Origin: Chelonoidis abingdonii
Taxonomy: Eukaryota; Chordata; Testudines; Testudinidae
NCBI RefSeq assembly: GCF_003597395.2
Contig: NC_133770.1
Span: forward strand, 87,827,013 to 87,891,012
Direction: 5' to 3'
DNA: 64,000 nucleotides
Part shown: positions 57,657-64,000 of the stretch, in pieces
Layout: the number at the start of each line of letters is the position of its first letter
Position numbering within the stretch: position 1 is the stretch's first letter
The notes under the pieces: generated by a model
What the model saw: only the letters and a program-made list of their open reading frames with translations
The model's database searches: none
What the model was told of the DNA's origin: nothing
Translations under genes and position numbers: made by a program

Positions 57657-59639
57657 GGGGTACGTCTACACTATGGGATTATTCCGATTTTACATAAACC
57701 GGTTTTGTAAGCAGTTGTATAAAATCAAGTGCATGTGGCCACATAGCACATTAATTCGGCGGCATATGTCCATGTACGAGGTAGTGCTGATTTCCGGAGC
57801 GTTGCACTGTGGGTAGCTATCGCGTAGCTATCCCATAGTTCCACAGTCTCCACCACCCACTGGAATTCTGGATTGAGATCCCAATGCATGATGTGCAAAA
57901 ACAGTGTTGCGAGTGATTCTGGGTAATGTCGTCACTCATTCCTTCCTCCATGAAAGCAAAGGCAGACAATCATTTCGCGCCCTTTTTCCCTGGTTGCCCG
58001 GCAGATGCCATAGCATGGCAACCATGGAGCCCGTTTTGCCTTTTGTCACTGTCACCGTTTGTGTACTGGATGTCGCTGACAGAGGGTACTGCAGTGCTAC
58101 ACAGCGCATTATTTGCCATTGCAAGGTAGCAGAGACAGTTATCAGTCGTTCTGAACCGTCTGCTGCTGTTCATGGGTGCTCCTGGGTGCCTTCGCTGAAG
58201 CTCGCCGGGGGCGCAAAGACAAAAATGTAATGACTCCCCGAATCAATCCCTCCTTTATGGTTTATCTAAAAATAGAGTCAGTCCTACTAGAATATGGGCA
58301 AGTGTACTAGAGAACCAGTGTATCAGAAGAACAGAGAGCACAAGCCGTCCGTGTCAATCTCGCAGAAATTAAGCTGCATGCCATTCTAGGGATGCCACTG
58401 CAACAACCCCACCGTTGCTTCCCTCCTCCCCAACCTTCCTGGGCTACCGTGGCAGTGTCCCCCATTTGTATGATGAAGTAATTAAGAATGCAGGAATAAG
58501 AAACACTGACTTTTTAGTGAGATAAATGAGGGGGAGGCAGCCTCCAGCTACTATGATAGTCCAGGCAGTACAGAATCTTCTTTTAGACATGAAAGGGGGG
58601 GGGGGTCTGATGGAGCTCAGCCCCCAGTTGCTATGAGGATGATTACCAGCTGTTCTGTACCATCTTCCAGGAATGACCAGGAGTCATTCCTTTTTACCCA
58701 GGCGCCCCGTCCGACCTCACCTGAGGCCAGCCAGGATCACTCACAGGATGATGAGGACAGCTATCAGTCCTTTTGTACAGTACCGTCTGCCACCGGGGAA
58801 CGGAGGGGAGAATGCTGCTATTCATTGCCGCAGCACTGCATCTACCAGCAGCATGCAGTAGACATAGAGTGACATATAAAGAAGTCAAAAATGGTTTTTT
58901 TCCCCTTTTCTTTCACGGGGGGGAGGGTGGTAAATTGATGACATATACCCTGAAACACCCAGGAAATGTTTTGACCCTTCAGGCATTGGGAGCTCACCAA
59001 GAATGCAAATACTTTTCGAGTGCGGGGACTGTGGATAGCTGGAGTCCTCAGTACCCTCTCCTCCCTCCATCTGCGTCCATTTGATTCTTTGGCTTTCCGT
59101 TATGCTTGTCACCAAACACTGTGCTGTGGACTCTGTATCATAGCCTGAGATTTCTTCAAATGTTTGGCATTTCGTCATCTGTAACAGAGCTGTGATAGAA
59201 CAGATTTGTCTTCCCATACAGCGATCAGATCTAGTATTCCCGTACAGTCCATGCTGGAGCTCTTTTGGATTTGGGACTGCATCACCACCCGCGCTGATCA
59301 GAGCTCCACGCTGGGCAACAGGAAATGAAATTCAAAAGTTCGCGGGCTTTTCCTGTCTACCTGGCCAGTGCATCAAGTTCGGATTGCTGTCCAGAGCGGT
59401 CACAATGTGCATGTGGGATACCGCCCGGAGGCCATTACCGTCGATTTGCGGCCACACCAACCTATCCTAAGTAATGGGTATACGATTTCAGCGCTACTCC
59501 TCTTGTCAGGGAGGAGTACAGAAACCGGTTTAAAGAGCCCTTTATATCGATATAAAGGGCCTCGTTGTGTGGACGGGTGCAGCGTTAAATCGGTTTAACG
59601 CTGCTAAAATCGGTTTAAACGCGTAGTGTAGACCAGGCC
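57657..59639 (-). mobile_element. non-autonomous Harbinger derivative, copy 2 (about 1.98 kb)
   Basis: Its orientation is opposite to 38639-40676. The left end GGGGTACGTCTACACTATGG corresponds to that element's right end, and GCGTAGTGTAGACCAGGCC to its left. TTATATCGATATAAAGGGC lies near the right end. Shared words include TTCGCGCCCTTTTTCCCTGG and AACGGAAAGCCAAAGAATC (minus). A 110-residue minus frame (58885-59217) overlaps the 146-residue frame of copy 1 with a shift. The 3-bp duplication is not clear. No transposase is present. Confidence 0.85.
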
Positions 59640-59640
59640 T

Positions 59641-60550
59641 AATTTGTCCTCCACAACTATGCTACTGAAATTTCACTGAAGTCACTGGAGTTGCAGTACT
59701 GTAACTGCAAAGAGAATTAGGTCCATAAATCCAGAACAACAAGGGAACATTTTAATATTTATCTCTCCACTACTAACCTTCTAGGCCCTGCATAATCTCA
59801 CCTCATTTCTCCTGTTTTCATCTTGTACATTTTTATAATGCTGAATTAAGCAAACTGTGTTCAGCTATCACTTAATTGTCTGTACTGTACTCCTCTAGCC
59901 TCTGCTACTTAGCAACAAGAGTTATAAGAAAGAATACATAGTAGGTCAACCTATCAGACTTAATCTTCTGATCATATAGGAATGACTGATGTGTTTCCAG
60001 TCATGAGCAAAAGTCTGGAGAGACACAAACCAGTAATAGCCATGTATGAATAGACAATTATTTCTTGGACAACAGGCACAGAGAAAAAGAGGCCTCTGAT
60101 TGATAGTGTGCAACTCACATATTATTACCTGACCACTAATGGACAGACAAAAGTCATTATGTAAAGTATTGCAGGTTAGGGTACAAATGGCAGCATGGCC
60201 TAATGGTTCAAGCATGCAAATGAGCACTAAATTTTTTTATTATATGACTATCAGCAGCTTGTTGGCAAATTTACGTTATACAGTTAAACAGCTGCTCTAA
60301 TTCTACTCTGTCCTAACACATTCTCAGGTCTCTCTGCTTCATACCAGGTCTAAAAAGAGCACCTTACTAAAACAAAACCAATCCACAAATCAGCACAAAC
60401 ACTTTAGCATGTTCACAATGCCCAAGCTTCAGTAAAGCTGTGAAGCTGCGGTAAGTCTTCCTTTTTTATCATCTATACTTTTAACGATCTGGGAATAAAA
60501 AGCATTTTGAAAGAAATAGTTTCTGGAAAACGTATGCAGTGTAGTTGTTG
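59641..60550. other. intron with no recognised gene
   Basis: Mostly unique AT-rich sequence. At 60188-60220, GGCAGCATGGCCTAATGG resembles the tRNA-like head of a MIR SINE, but only about 30 bp can be aligned. Confidence 0.4.
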
Positions 60551-60554
60551 CTGT

Positions 60555-60715
60555 GCCAGTCCCAGGATATTAGAGAAACAAGGTGGGTGAGGTAATATCT
60601 TGTATTGGACCAACTTCTGTCCAAGCTTTTGAGTCACACAGAGCTTCTTCTTCTATGATGGTCTCTCACCAACAGAGGTTGGTCCAATACAAGATATTAC
60701 CTTACCCTTGTATTA
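60555..60715 (-). mobile_element. Penelope-type tail, inverted repeat, copy C
   Basis: GTCCCAGGATATTAGAG and ACAAGGTGGGTGAGG are the reverse of the Penelope-like tail at 5480-5530. GGTAATATCTTGTATTGGACC at the left recurs inverted as GGTCCAATACAAGATATTACC at the right, giving arms of about 34 nt around a loop of about 70 nt. The loop, read on minus, contains AGAAGAAGCTCTGTGTGACTC and AAAAGCTT, a decayed form of a CUGANGA-stem-GAAA-GCUU pattern. Confidence 0.65.
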
Positions 60716-60719
60716 AGTT

Positions 60720-62690
60720 ACATAATTTATATTGATCTAATTTTGTGCAATTGAACACAGTAGGTGAAAATCATTACAACAGTATGCTGCTCCTCTGAAT
60801 TATTTAATTCAAAAGCCACATCGTGATCAATGCATGCAAATATATGTTCAATGTAATATAGTCAAGTGTATAATTTAGCTGCATTTTACAAACATTTTAA
60901 TAGCGTTCAACATAATATGCAGATACACTACGCAGTGCAAATACTCTGCTTCACAGGCCATAGCTTACTAAAACTTTTTCAGTGCAATACATTTTGAATT
61001 CATTAGCATGTTATGTCTTATTTCCTAAAAGCAGCCTTGTCAAACAATGTAAAATTTGGTCCAAAAGTTGACCTCCACCTACGAAGCTGGAAAGACTTTT
61101 CCGAAGGACTTTTCGAGGGGAGCCAAAAATTTGGTTTTAATGGAAAGTAAGTCGTTACTACAACAGATATTGCCTTGCCATATAATGATATACTATACTC
61201 TATTAGTAACCAGATGTAAATAGCAAATTTACTGTATTAAATCTGCCAATTCATACTTTTAATAGGAAAACTCGTTAATTTGTAAAATTCAGTAATTTGC
61301 AACACGTAGATAATCAAAAACACAAACAAACCGCAAAGATAATATCACAAAACTGCACTTTCTTCATTTACTATGACATCTATGGAATGATTCTTATCTT
61401 GCTTACACCAATATAAATCACAAGTTAGTGGGTTTATGCCAATGCAAAACTAGTGTAGGTATGGTCAAAATCAACCCCCTGTAGCTGAGTTGTTGCAATA
61501 TTCCCCATCCTTGAAGGGGGAGGCAGCTCCCCCTACCCCTTTCTGGAAAACACCCTACAATGACTTTATTAAATGAAACACAAAATGAATGCTATGTTGT
61601 TCATTTAGTAATAATTTCATTCGTCAAACATAAAAAGCACACAAATTATCCAACATTAAAAGTTGCAATTCAATACAAAAAATACAAGAACATCACAGAC
61701 CAGCTCTTACTCCTGCTATGGGCAGAGAGATTCTGTGCTCTGGTAATCCCTCACTTTTTGGGTCCATTGGCAGATGGAGACAAATTAGGGCACTCCTAAG
61801 GCAATTCTAATTTGCACTCAGGAGCTGAAGCCCTCATTCAGCTCCAGGTGAGTATCAAGATAAAAGAGCAAGTCTGGCTTTACACTATCTATATTCAGGT
61901 CCGGCACTAAATATAACTGGTCTGGATCCAAGAATGAGGTCCAGAAAGAGTCACCAGTGTATTAACTGGTTATGCCTCTTTTATACCTGCAGTTAGATAC
62001 TGATAAATGTTAACCAGTTTATTTCCCTTTAGTCACATCTAGGTTTATCACAAATTTTGACCAAAACTATCTGTACATGCTAAAAGTATGCACAAACTTA
62101 TACGGAGCTGGCTGCACAGGAGCACAGCTCTTTTAAAAACTGAAAAAATTCTGAATTCAAGTCTTCTATAACATTCCAGCCACTGTTTTCCACCATTCTG
62201 ATGTAATCTCCTTCTCAAAGACTGATTAGGAGTAGAAATCTGGATCTTCAACATTAAATGCTAGAAGGAAGGTACTCAGGATTATGTTTCATAACATATG
62301 TTGCAGGTTCTTCTTGCTATCCTGGACTCAACCTATGAACTTCTGTATTTGGGATCTGCCTTATTAGCTCAGGTAATTAAAGATTCCAGTTTTTCAGAAT
62401 TACTGTTTGGATTTGCACCTGTGTGTTCCAGTTTCTCTTTCTTTTTTAGATAAAGCCAGATTTCCATTGAGACATTGACAAAAAACCAGCAGTGTCACCA
62501 GTCTATAATCTATTAAATCCTTTCAAAACCTATTCTGATTACTTTTTAAGTTTACTGCATCTTTAGAAACTCTTGTTCTGCAAGACGTGAGCTATGATTT
62601 GATCAGAGTCCACTCCATGATAAGCTATGCAAATTTCAACACACTTATGATAGAGGGATACAAACAGAGAGATAACTTTCCAGGAGTTTC
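60720..62690. other. intron with no recognised gene
   Basis: AT-rich sequence with no supported gene. The frame at 61560-61799 has no family signature. Confidence 0.45.
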
Positions 62691-62698
62691 ACCAAGTA

Positions 62699-62892
62699 CA
62701 CCTCTACCCCGATACAATGCTGTCCTCGGGAGCCAAAAAATCTTACTGCATTATAGATGAAACCGTGTTATAATGAACTTGCTTTGATCTGCCAGAGTGC
62801 GCACCCCTACCCCCCAGGAGCACTGCTTTACCATATATATATGGTATCCGAATTCGTGTTATATCGTGACGCGTTCTATCGGGGTAGAGGTG
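62699..62892. mobile_element. TA-flanked MITE (Tc1/mariner-like), copy 2
   Basis: CACCTCTACCCCGATACAAT on the left and GTTCTATCGGGGTAGAGGTG on the right are inverted, with TA on both sides. It has the same orientation and internal order as 3071-3271, including CTGTCCTCGGGAGC. A small TATATATATA stretch has grown near 62835. Confidence 0.85.
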
Positions 62893-64000
62893 TACCTCTG
62901 GAATCTGGAGCACCATTCCTCCTTTTTTAGAGTCAACTACACGAAGCTGATGTTGACTGCAGGAAAATTACTAGATTTCCACAATGTGCTTAAGAATATA
63001 TTAGTTGTTACTACTAAATATTGCTTAAAAAGAAGTATGTTGAACATCCATACATCAGAAGTTTAGGATGATTGCACCAAATAAGTTCGCTCTTTTTCAT
63101 TTTATTTTCTGAGATTTAAATGGTCAAAGACCACTTTTCTCTGCATTTTTGGGTGTCATTGTGACAGGTTATACAGTACATCCTCAGGAGCACAGATGAT
63201 GGTCAGGTCAGAAAGTACTGGTGCTGCACACCAGGAAGACTATGGTTAATAAGCAGAGACAAGAAGCAGCTAGATTCAGTTAGCCTCATAAGAGAAGGGA
63301 AAACAACTGCTGGAGTATGACAACAGAAAGGCTATTACACAGAGTTATTTTGGTTTGTTTGTTTGTTTTTTAATATGGAGGTGTGTGTTTGTTGTTCTGT
63401 GTTTGGTTCAAGGTAGGGTTTTTGGCTGTTTTGTCTTATAAATAAAGTTTTTATGTTTCTTGGAGGAAAATGGGCTGCAAATGCTGCTGATGTCATTCTA
63501 GAAAAAAGAAGAGTGAAAAAAATGTTTGGTATCTTCTCTGGAGCAAAGAGGACTTTTTTTCTTTTGGCCCTGAAAAGTCCTCTATAGAATGAAGGTAAAA
63601 GACTGCAGCCCTGATCAAAAGCCCATTGAAGTCAATGGGAAAACTCCTATTTGAATGAAGGTCTGAGTTTGAGATTTCTCCTTGCACATGAAAGGACTGT
63701 GACTTATTTTCTATCATCGAGATTCTAGATCTCCCTTAAATGGGAACAGATTCAGCAATTGGGGCTGTGCCAAACTGTGGAACTCTCTTTTACTCTGGCA
63801 TCTTCCATAAGGAACATGGTGGTTGTGGGGCAGAAATAGTAGTCTCGGGAGGGCAAGAAGTTTGGGAGGACAATCCAGTCTACTGCTACATTGCAGGGTT
63901 TGAATTTGGAACTCCAATAAGCAGGGTGGGCTATAATTCCCCTCCTTGCTGGTACTAAGGAACCATATAGGAAGATGACTAGGATGACCATTGTGGGCAC
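62893..64000. other. intron with no recognised gene
   Basis: Apart from the short repeat near 63603, no supported feature was found. The overlapping frames on both strands at 63714-64000 have no recognised family; the window ends inside them, so they cannot be judged fully. Confidence 0.4.
63603..63665. repeat. short palindromic amniote repeat
   Basis: GCCCTGATCAAAAGCCCATTG and AAGTCAATGGGAAAACTCC match the common amniote repeat of this type. It is too short to classify. Confidence 0.4.

Larger units (their letters stand above)
41267..64000 (-). other. MYRIP: MYRIP intron upstream of the ATG exon (partial)
   Basis: By inference this is the intron between a non-coding first exon and the ATG exon. 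No CpG-island promoter or other coding exon was recognised. The GC-rich blocks at 44.1-45.0 and 45.5-46.6 kb lie inside transposons and are not promoter candidates. Confidence 0.5.

Noticed and set aside
1..64000. CRISPR array, operon, riboswitch or other prokaryotic system
   Set aside because: The sequence is vertebrate intron. The repeats are transposons and microsatellites with no regular spacer arrangement.

Overview
This window is vertebrate nuclear DNA, most likely from a cryptodiran turtle. The turtle call rests on the repeats: a tRNA-derived SINE with a CR1-type 3' tail (Cry I-like), CR1 LINEs, a relic PIF/Harbinger transposon with its shortened derivatives, many hAT miniature elements, palindromic Penelope-type insertions and several ERV solo LTRs. 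No assembly or database search was possible, so the species is not fixed.

Only one host protein-coding segment is supported. It is a 110-nt coding exon segment on the minus strand (41144-41253) that encodes the start of MYRIP (Slac2-c), a Rab27/myosin linker. It has a clean acceptor, an ATG and a donor. By this reading the rest of the window is intron: 41267-64000 is upstream intron (5' side of the transcript) and 1-41143 is downstream intron. No second MYRIP exon was recognised, so both introns are long.

Layout. 1-5.5 kb: CR1 fragments, hAT and TA-flanked MITEs, and a Penelope-like element remnant with a readable GIY-YIG endonuclease segment. 6-21 kb: scattered hAT MITEs, several with intact 8-bp target duplications, plus MIR relics. 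22.4-26.4 kb: a nearly full-length dead PIF/Harbinger element, with a broken spliced Myb/SANT-like gene on plus and a broken DDE transposase on minus. 27-32.3 kb: two solo LTRs of one ERV family in opposite orientation. 33.2-36.8 kb: two palindromic Penelope-type insertions and another LTR. 38.6-40.7 kb: a 2-kb non-autonomous Harbinger derivative. 41.1 kb: the MYRIP exon. 44-46.7 kb: two hAT elements with minisatellite-like interiors. 47.4-49.3 kb: a hAT transposase relic split by a solo LTR. 50-52.7 kb: CR1 copies with nested insertions. 54 kb: the tRNA-derived SINE. 56.7-59.6 kb: a third palindromic insertion, a hAT inside a CR1 tail, and a second Harbinger derivative inverted relative to the first. 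60.5-64 kb: another Penelope-type inverted repeat and a TA-flanked MITE.

The most interesting signal is structural. Three Penelope-type insertions are head-to-head palindromes with 11-14-bp target duplications. Two of them keep recognisable parts of a hammerhead-ribozyme-like fold. The transposons are dead, and nothing here forms a host operon or pathway beyond the MYRIP exon.
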